64,000 bases of DNA, taken from positions 6,018,001 to 6,082,000 of the forward strand of contig NZ_JACHBR010000001.1 in NCBI RefSeq assembly GCF_014200435.1, given 5' to 3'. A model generated the notes under the pieces. The model saw only the letters and a list, made by a program, of their open reading frames with translations. It was not told the DNA's origin and ran no database searches. Source of the DNA: Sphaerisporangium krabiense (GTDB lineage Bacteria; Actinomycetota; Actinomycetes; Streptosporangiales; Streptosporangiaceae). Shown here one piece after another: positions 8,859-17,188 of the stretch (position 1 is its first letter; each line of letters opens with the position of its first letter). The translations under genes were made by a program, and so were the position numbers.

Positions 8859-9258
8859 GTCGCTCCCGAGGAAAAGGGCTAAGTCAGTGAAGGAAATTGC
8901 AGAAGCATATGTTTTATCGGGAGGGCGTGGCGAGAGTGGTTTGTGTCCTATATCGGCCATCTATCCCCAGTTGCAGGGCGGATTGGAGATTTGCCCGAAC
9001 GGTCCAGAATTTTCGGGCCGGAATCGCGCACGGAGACGTCCGCGGACCCGCCCGGAGAACGCCGGAGACGAGCGGAGGGAGCACGACGGTCCCCGCGCCG
9101 CGCCCGCCCGCCATGAGTTCCCTGGATCCCCGCTGACGGTGCGCTGGACCGTGCCCGGCCCCGCGGGCGCGGCCCGTCCAGCGCCGCGACGGCGCCGGTC
9201 CAGCGCGGCAGGTCATTGTGGCCGCAGAGCCAACCGGCACAGCGGGAGGAGGTACGAG
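8859..9258. promoter_or_regulatory. 400-bp divergent control region between SARP and peptide genes
   Basis: No supported gene lies here. The segment near the SARP start is locally AT-rich (about 8880-8960), unlike the surroundings, and is the likely promoter core for the SARP gene. An inverted repeat CCCGAA (8994-8999) / TTCGGG (9012-9017) follows. Closer to the peptide gene three copies of a GTCCAGCGC element occur, listed separately. Continuous reading through from 8857 into the peptide is open but has no ribosome-binding site and no coding look. Confidence 0.5.
9141..9206 (+). promoter_or_regulatory. Candidate SARP operator: GTCCAGCGC repeats
   Basis: GTCCAGCGC occurs at 9176-9184 and 9198-9206, a direct repeat with a 22-base period (two helical turns). 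A third copy in inverted orientation, GCGCTGGAC, is at 9141-9149. SARP-family activators are known to bind direct repeats spaced by whole helical turns just upstream of the -10 region. These copies lie 53-83 bases before the peptide start codon and next to a SARP gene. The repeat is seen directly; its recognition by this SARP is inference. Confidence 0.45.
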
Positions 9259-9342
9259 ATGAAGAAGATCACGATCCGTAAGGCGGGTCCGGTCCGCCTC
9301 ACCGCCGCGGCGTGCGGCGTCTACAAGAAGAAGCCGGCCTAA
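9259..9342 (+). CDS. 27-residue precursor-like peptide (candidate RiPP precursor)
   Basis: A very short gene with an almost ideal Shine-Dalgarno (GGAGGAGGT at 9245-9253) six bases before ATG, and a TAA stop. The peptide starts MKKITIRK and ends TAAACGVYKKKPA: a basic leader-like front, a short Ala-rich stretch, one cysteine, one tyrosine and a Lys3 tail. It lies 87 bp upstream of a protein with an RRE-like domain fused to an M50 protease, in the same orientation, which is the usual arrangement for a RiPP precursor and its processing enzyme. No signal peptide or known precursor family is recognised. It could also act as a small signalling peptide. Function is inferred from context only. Confidence 0.7.
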   Translation: MKKITIRKAGPVRLTAAACGVYKKKPA

Positions 9343-9429
9343 GTACCGCTTCCGCCGGCGCGCCGCGGCACGGGGCGATCCCCGGCCCCGGCGCGCCGGT
9401 GACCCCGCTCCCGCCTGGAGGGCTGATCG

Positions 9430-10674
9430 TTGACTGACGCGGAGGCCGTGCAGGACGCCCCGATCGCGTACGACCCGGACGCGCCGCTCCCCCTGCACCC
9501 GCTGGTCCACCTCGCCGACGGCGAGGAGGTGACGGTGGGCAGGCCGGACATCGACTCCTACGGCATCTTCCCGCCCGACGGGGCCGAGCTGCTGCGCCGG
9601 CTCGAGGAGGGCATGACCCCCCGGGACGCGGCCGCCTGGTACGCCGCCACCTACCGGGAGAACGTCGACATCGACGACGTGATCGCCGCCCTCGGCGAAC
9701 TGGACTTCCTCCGCGCCGGCGGCGAGTCCGCCCCCGAGCCTTCGGCCCCCCTGCGGTGGAGGAGATTCGGCACGGCCCTGTTCTCCCCGCCCGCCTGGAT
9801 CCTCTACGGCCTGCTCATCACGTGGGCGCTCGTGGCGGCGGTGCGCGCCCCCGACCTCGTGCCCCGCTACGGCAACATCTTCTTCACCGAGTACTACACG
9901 GTCATCGAGGTGACCCTGTTCGTCGCGGCCGTCCCCCAGCTTCTGCTGCACGAGGCGTTCCACGCGCTCGCCGGGCGGCGGCTCGGCCTGCGCTCGCGGC
10001 TGCGGATCGGCCGCAGGCTGTACTTCATCGTGCTGGAGACCTCGCTGGACGGCCTGGTCGCGGTGCCCCGGCGCAAGAGGTACCTGCCCATCGTGGCCGG
10101 GATGCTGGCCGATCTGCTGGTCATGGCCGCCCTCACCGTCGCCGCGGACCTCACCCGCGAGCCGGGCGGCGGGTTGTCCTTCGCCGGCAGGTTCTGCCTG
10201 GCCTTCGCGTTCGCGATCCTGCTGCGCATCATCTGGCAGTTCTCCCTGTACCTGCGCACCGACCTCTATGTCCTGGTGTCCACGGCGCTCGGCTGCGTCG
10301 ACCTGCACACGACGGCCAAGCAGATGCTCGCCGACCGCGTGAACCGCGTGCTCGGCCGGCGCGACCGGCTGCACGACGAGTCCCGGTGGCACCCGGTCGA
10401 CCGCAGGGTCGCCCGGTGGTATTCCTGGCTGATCGTGGCCGGCTACACCGTGAGCCTGGCGACGTTCCTCGCCGCCGTGCTGCCCCTCACCTACCAGATG
10501 TTCGCCGGAGTGCTCGGCCGCTTCACCGGCGGCGGGGCCACCTGGGCGGAACTGCTCGACTCCGCCGTCTTCACCGGATTCGTCGCCGTCCAGCTCGCCG
10601 TGCTCGCGTGGATGACGGTCCGCGACCGGCTCCGCCGCCGCCGGGAGGCGCGGCTCCACCACGTCATCGCCTGA
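9430..10674 (+). CDS. RRE/PqqD-like domain fused to M50-type membrane zinc protease
   Basis: A 414-residue membrane protein. Residues about 20-100 (HPLVHLADGEEVTVGRPDID, then GAELLRRLEEGMTPRDAAAW and VIAALGELDFLRAGG) look like a PqqD-type winged-helix RiPP recognition element. The rest has about six membrane segments with the zinc-protease motif HEAFH at 174-178 and LRTDLYVL, where D278 could be the third ligand, as in YydH-like peptide metalloproteases. It probably binds the 27-residue peptide and cleaves or matures it within the membrane. The start is TTG at 9430 with GGAGGG eight bases upstream; a GTG at 9448 is an alternative. The next gene follows after 23 bp. Confidence 0.8.
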   Translation: MTDAEAVQDAPIAYDPDAPLPLHPLVHLADGEEVTVGRPDIDSYGIFPPDGAELLRRLEEGMTPRDAAAWYAATYRENVDIDDVIAALGELDFLRAGGESAPEPSAPLRWRRFGTALFSPPAWILYGLLITWALVAAVRAPDLVPRYGNIFFTEYYTVIEVTLFVAAVPQLLLHEAFHALAGRRLGLRSRLRIGRRLYFIVLETSLDGLVAVPRRKRYLPIVAGMLADLLVMAALTVAADLTREPGGGLSFAGRFCLAFAFAILLRIIWQFSLYLRTDLYVLVSTALGCVDLHTTAKQMLADRVNRVLGRRDRLHDESRWHPVDRRVARWYSWLIVAGYTVSLATFLAAVLPLTYQMFAGVLGRFTGGGATWAELLDSAVFTGFVAVQLAVLAWMTVRDRLRRRREARLHHVIA

Positions 10675-10697
10675 GCCACCACCTGAAGGGACCCGCC

Positions 10698-12812
10698 ATG
10701 GGTGATCATCTCTGGATCCGGGGAGCCCGGCGCCGCGACCGGGAGCTGTTCGTCGCCGGGCTGGACCTGCCGCCCGCCTTGCCGGCACTGGACGCGCACC
10801 GGCGGCTGCGCGGCCCCTACACCGCCGCGGGGACGCTGGTCCGCGCCATCTTCCACGACGCCGTGGCACGGCTCCCCGAGCTCGGCCCCCGGCACAACAT
10901 CGAGATCTCGACCAGCGCGCCCGAGCTGGTCCGCGCCGTCCCCTCGGCCTGGACCTCGATGGAGTGGACGGTGAACGGCGGCGAACGCACGCGGTTCTAC
11001 TCGCGGCTGCACACGCTCAACATCGCCAACGGGCTCGCCGAGCTGCTACGGGACTACCTGCGCGAGCTCGGCGGGCCGCGGACGCTGGTCGTCGAGAACG
11101 TCCACGAGGCCGACCCGACCGACCAGGAGTTCATCGCCGTCCTGATGCGGCGCGGCGACCTCGGCGGGCTCACCGTCGTCGCCTGCACCGGCCCGGACCC
11201 CGTCCCCGACCCGCCCGGCGAGCCGTCGGTGTCGCTCGCCCGCGTCATGGACCGGCACGCCACGCGCCTGGACGCCCCCGCCGCGCCCGGCGAGCCGGAC
11301 GGCCCCGAGCCCAGCGGCAGCGCGTACGTCGCCCTCGACGGCGTCAGCGACGACCCCCGCGTCATCGCCGCCTACGAGCGGCTTCCGCGCGAGGAGCGCG
11401 CGCGCCTGCACGACGCGCGCGCCGCCGAGCTGCGCGCTCGCGGAGAGTTCTCCCTGCTGCTCGGCGCCGTGCCCTACCACGCCGAGCACGGCGGCGACCC
11501 GGGCGGCGCGGGCCTCGCCGCGCTCTGGGCCGCCATGGACCACTGCCGCGACGTCGGCCTCTACCAGGCCGCGGCCGAACTCGGCGTGCGTGGCAGCGCG
11601 ATCGCCGACCTGGCCACCCAGGAGGACTGGTGGTGGAAGTTCAACGACGCCACCGGCATCACCATGGCCTCCGTGGGCCGCGCCGACGAGGCCAAGGCCA
11701 TCTACGACGAGGCGCGCGCCGCCACGGCCGACCCGATGATCCACATGGAGCTGGCCTACGGCACCGCGATGCTGTACTCGCGCCACTTTCCCGAGCCGCG
11801 CCGGGACTACCAGCAGGCCAGAGCGTGGATCAACATCTCCATCGCGATCGCCTCACTGATCGAGGACCCCAAGAAGCGCGCCTTCCACACCGTATTCGGC
11901 GGGAACGGGCTCGCGCTGGTCGAGGTGCGCCAGAAGAGCCCGAACGAGGCGCTGCGGCTTCTGGAGCAGGGCATGGCCCGGCTCGACAGGGAGCTGGAGC
12001 CGGGCGAGCACATCCTGCACCGCACGGTGCTGCGCTACAACCGGGCCCAGGTCCTCGGCATGATGGGCCGGCTGGAGGACGCGCTGGCCGACTACGAGGC
12101 CGTCGTCGAGCGCGACCCCGACTTCCCCGAGCACCACTTCAACGTCGGCAACATCCTGCGCCGTCTCGGCAGGGACGAGGAGGCCGTCGCCGCCTACGAG
12201 CGCGCGCTGAGCCTGTCGCCGCCGTTCCCCGAGGCGTACTACAACCTGGGGGACACGCGGCTGGAGCTCGGCGACGTGGAGGGCGCGCTGCGCGACTTCG
12301 GCTACACCATCGAGCTCGACCCGGCTCACGTGGACGCCCGGGTCAACCGCGCCGGCCTCCTGCACGAGCTGGGCGACGCGGACGCGGCCTGGCAGGACGT
12401 GACGGCCGGTCTGGAGATCGCCCCCGCCAATCCCCACCTGCTGTGCCTGAAGGGGCGGCTCCTCGCCGGGCGCGGCGTCCTGGACGCGGCGCGTGAGACC
12501 CTCACGGAGGCCCTGCGCGGGGACGACCGGCTGGCCGAGGCGTGGGCCTCCCGCGGGGAGGTCGTGTTCCGGGAAGGCGACCCGAGGGAGGCGCTGCGCG
12601 ACCTCGACCGGGCGCTGGAGCTGAGCGACGCGCCCGCGATCCGTTTCAACCGGGCCGTGGTGTGCCAGGAGCTGGGCCGGTACGCCGAGGCGGCGGACGG
12701 CTACGAGAAGGTGCTGGCCGAGACCGGGGACGAGGAGGCGGCCGACCGCCTGAGGACCTGCCTGACCGCCCTGGGCGCCGCGTCCACGGCCACCACCGCC
12801 CCCTCGTCCTGA
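10698..12812 (+). CDS. TPR-repeat protein with degenerate STAND-like N-terminus
   Basis: A 704-residue soluble protein. The C-terminal half (about residues 390-690) is a run of tetratricopeptide repeats, such as FPEHHFNVGNILRRLGRDEE and FPEAYYNLGDTRLELGDVEG. The N-terminal part resembles LuxR/STAND ATPases in layout: RLRGPYTAAGTLVRAIF near residue 38 and a Walker B-like TLVVENVHEADPTDQEF at 129-145. A recognisable P-loop (GxxGxGKT) is absent, so it probably does not hydrolyse NTP. It follows the M50 protease gene by 23 bp and likely belongs to the same transcript. It may serve as a scaffold or recognition partner for the peptide or protease. Confidence 0.82.
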   Translation: MGDHLWIRGARRRDRELFVAGLDLPPALPALDAHRRLRGPYTAAGTLVRAIFHDAVARLPELGPRHNIEISTSAPELVRAVPSAWTSMEWTVNGGERTRFYSRLHTLNIANGLAELLRDYLRELGGPRTLVVENVHEADPTDQEFIAVLMRRGDLGGLTVVACTGPDPVPDPPGEPSVSLARVMDRHATRLDAPAAPGEPDGPEPSGSAYVALDGVSDDPRVIAAYERLPREERARLHDARAAELRARGEFSLLLGAVPYHAEHGGDPGGAGLAALWAAMDHCRDVGLYQAAAELGVRGSAIADLATQEDWWWKFNDATGITMASVGRADEAKAIYDEARAATADPMIHMELAYGTAMLYSRHFPEPRRDYQQARAWINISIAIASLIEDPKKRAFHTVFGGNGLALVEVRQKSPNEALRLLEQGMARLDRELEPGEHILHRTVLRYNRAQVLGMMGRLEDALADYEAVVERDPDFPEHHFNVGNILRRLGRDEEAVAAYERALSLSPPFPEAYYNLGDTRLELGDVEGALRDFGYTIELDPAHVDARVNRAGLLHELGDADAAWQDVTAGLEIAPANPHLLCLKGRLLAGRGVLDAARETLTEALRGDDRLAEAWASRGEVVFREGDPREALRDLDRALELSDAPAIRFNRAVVCQELGRYAEAADGYEKVLAETGDEEAADRLRTCLTALGAASTATTAPSS

Positions 12813-12841
12813 GCGGCGTCCCGCCCGAGTACTCAGCCCTC

Positions 12842-12867
12842 GCGGGGCCCTTCTGAGGGCGCCCCGC
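12842..12867 (+). terminator. Hairpin terminator after the peptide/protease/TPR operon
   Basis: GCGGGGC (12842-12848) pairs with GCCCCGC (12861-12867), and the stem continues as CC/GG around the loop TTCTGA with one bulged C. It lies 30 bases after the TPR stop codon. No T-tract follows, as is common in high-GC actinomycetes. Confidence 0.55.
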
Positions 12868-12916
12868 ACGGACCCCGGCCCCGCGAGGCCCTTCGAGCCT
12901 GACGGAGGAAGCTGCG

Positions 12917-13987
12917 ATGCCCGACCTGTTCGAGCCGGTGCGGCTGGGACGGCTCCGGCTCCCCAACCGGCTGGTCATGTCGCCCATGACCCGCAGCCGG
13001 GCCGACGAGCGCGGAGTGCCGCACCCGGAGGCCGCCCTCTACTACGCCCAGCGCGCGACGGCGGGACTCATCATCGCCGAGGGCACGCAGCCCAGCCTGG
13101 CCGGCCAGGGTCACCCCGGCACGCCCGGCCTGCACACCCCCGAGCAGGCGCGGGCGTGGCGGGCCGTCACCGGCGCGGTCCACGCCGCGGGCGGGCGCGT
13201 CTTCGTCCAGCTCATGCACGCCGGGCGCATCGGCCACCCCTGTGTCAACGGCCTGTGGCCGGTGGCGCCGTCCCCGGTGCGGGCGGCGGGGCGGCTGTTC
13301 ACCCACACGGGCATGCGCGAGCTTCCGGTGCCGCGCGAGCTGAGCGCGAGCGAGATCAGGGCCACCCTGAGCGACTTCGCCGGCGCCGCGCGCCTGGCGG
13401 TCGAGGCCGGCTTCGACGGCGTCGAGCTGCACGGCGGCAACGGGTACCTCGTCCACCAGTTCCTGGCCGCGCGCACCAACCGCCGCCGCGACGCCTACGG
13501 CCGCGACCGCGGCAGGTTCGCGGCCGATCTGGTGGCGGTCGTGGCCGAGGCCGTCGGCGCGGACCGGGTGGGCCTGCGGATCACGCCGGGCGACCGGTGC
13601 AACGACATGGCCGAGGAGGACGCCGAGGATTTCTACCCGGACCTGGTCGCCCGGCTGGCGCCGATCGGCCTGCTGTACCTGCACATCGCGGGGGTCGCCG
13701 CCGGTTCGGCGGCCGCAGGACGGCTCCGCGCGTGCTGGCCGGGCGCCCTCGTGGCCGCCCCCGGCTCCGGCGGGACGCCACGGCCGGACGGCGGTCGCGC
13801 CGACGGGGAGCGATGGCTCGCCGCCGGCGCCGACCTGGTCGCCTATGGCCGTGGCTTCCTGGCCAACCCCGACTTCGTCGAGCGGCTGCGCACCGGCGCA
13901 CCCCTGAACTCCGCCGACCCGGCGACGTACTACGGCGGCGGCGCGCGTGGCTACACCGACTACTCCCGCGCGCCGTCCCCTACCTGA
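12917..13987 (+). CDS. Old yellow enzyme-family alkene reductase/NADH:flavin oxidoreductase
   Basis: A 356-residue FMN enzyme of the OYE family that reduces activated C=C bonds or nitro compounds with NAD(P)H. It shows the family start DLFEPVRLGRLRLPNRLVMSP, VFVQLMHAGRIGHP, the substrate-binding HGGNGYLVHQFLAARTN and the C-terminal FMN phosphate region LVAYGRGFLANPDFVERL. The ITPGDRCNDMAEED segment differs from the more common ISP-type sequence. GGAGG lies seven bases before the ATG. It is separated from the TPR gene by a hairpin, so it is probably its own transcription unit. Confidence 0.93.
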   Translation: MPDLFEPVRLGRLRLPNRLVMSPMTRSRADERGVPHPEAALYYAQRATAGLIIAEGTQPSLAGQGHPGTPGLHTPEQARAWRAVTGAVHAAGGRVFVQLMHAGRIGHPCVNGLWPVAPSPVRAAGRLFTHTGMRELPVPRELSASEIRATLSDFAGAARLAVEAGFDGVELHGGNGYLVHQFLAARTNRRRDAYGRDRGRFAADLVAVVAEAVGADRVGLRITPGDRCNDMAEEDAEDFYPDLVARLAPIGLLYLHIAGVAAGSAAAGRLRACWPGALVAAPGSGGTPRPDGGRADGERWLAAGADLVAYGRGFLANPDFVERLRTGAPLNSADPATYYGGGARGYTDYSRAPSPT

Positions 13988-14033
13988 CGCGGCGACACGG
14001 CTACGCGCGGGCGGCGCGGGGTAGGCCGGTGTC

Positions 14034-14747
14034 ATGCGGACGACGCGCGCGCACCGGGTCGCCCAGGCCGTGATGTACCACACCTGGGCCGACATGACCT
14101 TCGTCCACTGGCGGTACCCGGCCGCCGTGATCCAGGAGCTGCTGCCTCCCGGACTCACCGCCGAGGAGTTCGACGGCTCCGCGTGGGTGGGGCTCACGCC
14201 GTTCCTCATGAAGGACGTGCGCCCGCGCGCCCTGCCGCCGCTGCCGGGGATGTCGCGCTTCCCCGAGACGAACGTGCGCACCTACGCGCGCGACGGGCGG
14301 GGACGCGGCGGCCTGTGGTTCCTGTCGCTGGACGCCGGCCTGCTGCCCGCCGTGCTCGCCGCGCGCGCCGTCTACGCGCTGCCCTACCACTGGGCGGGCA
14401 TGTCGGTGCGCGTCGCGGGCGAGCGGGCCGTGTACCGCTCCCGCCGCCGCTGGCCGGGGCGGGAGGGCGCGCGCTGCCACGCCGAGGTCGAGCTCGGCCC
14501 GCCCATGGACGAGGCGGACGGGCTCGCGCGCTTCCTGACCGAGCGGTACCGGCTGTTCACCGTCGTCGCGGGACGGCTCGCCACGGCCGAGGTGGACCAC
14601 CCGCCCTGGCCGCTGCGCCACGCCCGGCTCACGCGCCTCGACCAGGACCTGCTCCAGGCGGGCGGCCTGCCCGCCCCCGAGGGGGAGCCGTTCGTGCTCG
14701 CCTCGCCGGGCGTGCGCGCCCTGATCGGCATGTGGAGCCTGGTGTAG
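14034..14747 (+). CDS. DUF2071 (YqjF-like) protein
   Basis: A 237-residue protein with the DUF2071 signature order: FVHWRYPAAVIQELLPPGL near the N-terminus, AWVGLTPFLMKDVRP, FPETNVRTYARDGRGRGGLW, and the LSLDAGLLPAVLAARAVYAL to LPYHW segment. These cytosolic beta-barrel-like proteins are related to acetoacetate decarboxylase folds, but no reaction is established. No membrane segments or signal peptide are present. It lies 46 bp downstream of the OYE gene in the same direction and may be co-transcribed with it. Confidence 0.88.
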   Translation: MRTTRAHRVAQAVMYHTWADMTFVHWRYPAAVIQELLPPGLTAEEFDGSAWVGLTPFLMKDVRPRALPPLPGMSRFPETNVRTYARDGRGRGGLWFLSLDAGLLPAVLAARAVYALPYHWAGMSVRVAGERAVYRSRRRWPGREGARCHAEVELGPPMDEADGLARFLTERYRLFTVVAGRLATAEVDHPPWPLRHARLTRLDQDLLQAGGLPAPEGEPFVLASPGVRALIGMWSLV

Positions 14748-14778
14748 GGCGCGGGCAAAGACGAACCCGGCGCTAACC

Positions 14779-14788
14779 CTCAATTGAG
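14779..14788. promoter_or_regulatory. CTCAATTGAG palindrome upstream of the propeller lipoprotein gene
   Basis: A perfect 10-base palindrome in the 115-base gap before the gene at 14863, in an unusually AT-rich patch (about 14775-14822). It could be an operator; no regulator is linked. Confidence 0.25.
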
Positions 14789-14862
14789 CGTCCGCTGACC
14801 ATCGTGATCTTAACGTTTCCGTAGCCGGCACCGAGCCGGAGCGGACGGCGAAAGGGCAGGTC

Positions 14863-16059
14863 ATGCGGCGGCGAACAACGTCGGAGGACACGGCGCGGCG
14901 CGCGCGCATCCTGGCGGCGGTCGCGCTCGCCCTCGCCGCGCCCGGCTGCTCGGGCGGCGACGCGCGGCAGGCCGTCACCGCCGCCAAGCCCCCCGCCGCC
15001 GCCCCCGAGGATCCGGGCAAGGCCGGCGCGAAGGAGGCGGGCAAGGGTCAGGTCACCGACGTCTACGCCAACGACAGGCCCGGCATGCTCAGCCCCGTGG
15101 TGGCGCGGTTCCCCTCCCGGGTGTACGTGCCGAACAGCGACGCCGGGACGGTCAGCGTGATCGACCCCCGCACCTACAAGGTGATCAGGACGTTCCCGGT
15201 CGGCCGCCGCCCCCAGCACGTGGTGCCGTCCTGGGACCTGAAGACCCTCTGGGTGAACAACAACGAGGGAGACACGCTGACCCCGATCGACCCGGTCACC
15301 GGGAAGCCGGGCACGCCGATCGCGGTCGAGGACCCCTACAACCTGTACTTCACCCCGGACGGCGCCACGGCGCTGGTCATGGCCGAGCGGCTCAACCGCC
15401 TGGACTTCCGCGACCCCCGCACCTTCAAGGCGCGCGGCTCCCTGGCGATGCCGTGCCGGGGCATCAACCACGCCGACTTCACCGCCGACGGGTCGGCCTT
15501 CCTGGCGAGCTGCGAGTTCTCCGGCCACCTCGTCGCCGTCGACCTGGCCGCGCGCAAGGTCACCGAGATCGTGCGCCTGCCCGTGCACGGCGCGCGCCAC
15601 AGCATGCCGCAGGACGTGAAGCTGTCCCCCGACGGGCGCACCTTCTACGTCGCCGACATGGCCATGGGAGGGGTCTGGCTGATCGACGCGCACGGGTTCC
15701 GCGTCCGGCGGTTCGTCAGGACGGGGGCGGGCGCGCACGGGCTGTACGTCAGCCGCGACTCCAAGAACCTCTACGTCTCCAACCGGGGCGCCGGGTCGGT
15801 GTCGGTGGTGTCGTTCGCCGAGGGCAGGCCGGTCGCGACGTGGCGCATCCCCGGCGGCGGGTCCCCCGACATGGGCGGGGTGTCGGCCGACGGGCGCCTG
15901 CTGTGGCTGGCCGGGCGCTACCACGGCGAGGTCTACGTCTTCGACACCGAGGACGGGCACGTCGTCCGCAAGATCAAGGTCGGCGCCGGCCCGCACGGCC
16001 TGGCCGTCTACCCACAGCCCGGCCTGCACTCGCTGGGCCACACCGGCGTCTTCCGGTGA
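14863..16059 (+). CDS. YncE-like YVTN beta-propeller lipoprotein
   Basis: A 398-residue exported protein. The N-terminus has a hydrophobic stretch ending in the lipobox-like LAAPGC near residue 29. After an Ala/Pro/Lys linker, repeated blades follow, such as VYVPNSDAGTVSVIDPRTYK, FYVADMAMGGVWLIDAHGF and LYVSNRGAGSVSVVSF, the YVTN/NHL propeller pattern. Such surface propellers serve as binding scaffolds; no ligand or catalytic site is evident. Its stop overlaps the GTG of the metallophosphatase gene (GTGA), so the two are made together and probably act together outside the cell. Confidence 0.9.
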   Translation: MRRRTTSEDTARRARILAAVALALAAPGCSGGDARQAVTAAKPPAAAPEDPGKAGAKEAGKGQVTDVYANDRPGMLSPVVARFPSRVYVPNSDAGTVSVIDPRTYKVIRTFPVGRRPQHVVPSWDLKTLWVNNNEGDTLTPIDPVTGKPGTPIAVEDPYNLYFTPDGATALVMAERLNRLDFRDPRTFKARGSLAMPCRGINHADFTADGSAFLASCEFSGHLVAVDLAARKVTEIVRLPVHGARHSMPQDVKLSPDGRTFYVADMAMGGVWLIDAHGFRVRRFVRTGAGAHGLYVSRDSKNLYVSNRGAGSVSVVSFAEGRPVATWRIPGGGSPDMGGVSADGRLLWLAGRYHGEVYVFDTEDGHVVRKIKVGAGPHGLAVYPQPGLHSLGHTGVFR

Positions 16060-17120
16060 CCTCCGGCCGGGCCCCCTCCGGCCGCGCCGGGCCGTCGTCC
16101 GCCCGGGCCAGCCTCATGTCCGCCAGCCTCATGTCCGCCCGCGCCCGCCTCATGTCCGGCCGCGCTCGCCGGCTGTCCGTGCTGGCGGCCGGCGGCGCGC
16201 TGGCCGCCGCCTGCGCCGGGCCGGTGGCCGCGCGCCCGGGGGGCCCGGACCCTGTGACGTCCCTGCCTGCGACCACGTCCGCGAGCCCGCCCAAGAGCCC
16301 GTCCGCGAGCGCGTCCGGCCCGGCGGCGGCCCCCGTCGTGGCCGCCGCCGGGGACATCTCCACCCGCTGCACGGGGAAGGGCTGCGGCGCGCGGGCGACC
16401 TCGGACCTGGCGCTCGCCCTGGACCCGGACGCCGTGCTCGCGCTCGGCGACCTGCAGTACCCCTCCGGCGCGCTGCGCGACTTCCGCGCCTACTACGACG
16501 TCACCTGGGGCCGTTTCAAGGACCGCACCCGGCCCGCGCCCGGCAACCACGAGTACCGGACCCCGGGCGCGAAGGGCTACTTCCGGTACTGGGGGAGGGC
16601 CGCCCGCCCCCGGGGCAGGAGCTGGTACGGCTTCGACCTCGGCGCCTGGCGGCTGATCTCCCTGGACTCCACCGCCCCGCACGGCCCCGGCTCGGCGCAG
16701 GCGGCGTGGCTGGAGTCCGAGCTGGCCGCGCACCCGAGGCGCTGCGTGCTGGCCTACTGGCACCACCCGCGCTTCTCCTCCGGCCGGGCCCACGGCGGCG
16801 ACCCGAGCGTCGGCACGTTCTGGAAGGCGCTGTACGCGGCGCGTGCGGACGTCGTCCTGGCCGGTCACGAGCACAACTACGAGCGCTTCGCCGCGCTGCG
16901 CCCGGACGGGGAGCCGTCCGGGGACGGCCTGCGCCAGTTCGTCGCCGGCACCGGCGGGGCGAGCCACTACCCGTTCGGCCCGCCCGTCACGGGCAGCGAG
17001 TTCCGCGACGCCGCGCATTTCGGCGTGCTGCGGCTGGTCCTGCGTCCGGGAGGTTACGACTGGCGCTTCGTGGGCAGCGGGGGGCGAGTCCTGGACTCGG
17101 GCGGCGGGCGGTGCGTCTGA
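16056..17120 (+). CDS. Secreted metallophosphoesterase (calcineurin-like)
   Basis: A 354-residue phosphatase-fold protein. Metal-binding motifs are in the expected order: AAAGDIS, ALGDLQYPSG, PGNHEYRT, YWHHPRFSS and AGHEHNYERF. The N-terminus is Arg/Ser-rich with a short repeat (LMSASLMSARARLMS), then a hydrophobic segment LSVLAAGGALAAACAG, so it is likely secreted or membrane-attached, followed by a Ser/Pro linker. The GTG at 16056 overlaps the propeller stop by four bases; an ATG at 16116 is an alternative. It resembles purple acid phosphatase-like enzymes of actinomycetes and may release phosphate near the PPK2 gene that follows. Confidence 0.88.
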   Translation: MTSGRAPSGRAGPSSARASLMSASLMSARARLMSGRARRLSVLAAGGALAAACAGPVAARPGGPDPVTSLPATTSASPPKSPSASASGPAAAPVVAAAGDISTRCTGKGCGARATSDLALALDPDAVLALGDLQYPSGALRDFRAYYDVTWGRFKDRTRPAPGNHEYRTPGAKGYFRYWGRAARPRGRSWYGFDLGAWRLISLDSTAPHGPGSAQAAWLESELAAHPRRCVLAYWHHPRFSSGRAHGGDPSVGTFWKALYAARADVVLAGHEHNYERFAALRPDGEPSGDGLRQFVAGTGGASHYPFGPPVTGSEFRDAAHFGVLRLVLRPGGYDWRFVGSGGRVLDSGGGRCV

Positions 17121-17136
17121 CCACTGCGTGATCCGG

Positions 17137-17148
17137 ACTGTTCACAGT
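17137..17148. promoter_or_regulatory. ACTGT-TC-ACAGT inverted repeat upstream of PPK2
   Basis: A perfect 5-base-arm inverted repeat 40 bases before the PPK2 start, followed by an AT-rich tract (17151-17180). GTTCACA inside it resembles one half of a PhoP-type box, but a clear second 11-base-spaced copy is lacking. Confidence 0.25.
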
Positions 17149-17188
17149 GCGTTTCGATAAATGTCGTAAATCATGAAATGCTGGTGTT

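Noticed and set aside
8857-9342. A 161-residue open frame containing the small peptide at its end
   Set aside because: No ribosome-binding site at 8857, and it overlaps the SARP start region. The perfect Shine-Dalgarno lies at the internal ATG 9259.
9756-10697. Long upstream extension of the TPR protein
   Set aside because: It overlaps the protease gene in another frame; ATG 10698 has a ribosome-binding site and proper spacing.
17137-17160. PhoP (PHO) box upstream of ppk2
   Set aside because: Only one half resembles GTTCACA; the second 11-base-spaced copy matches at too few positions to claim.
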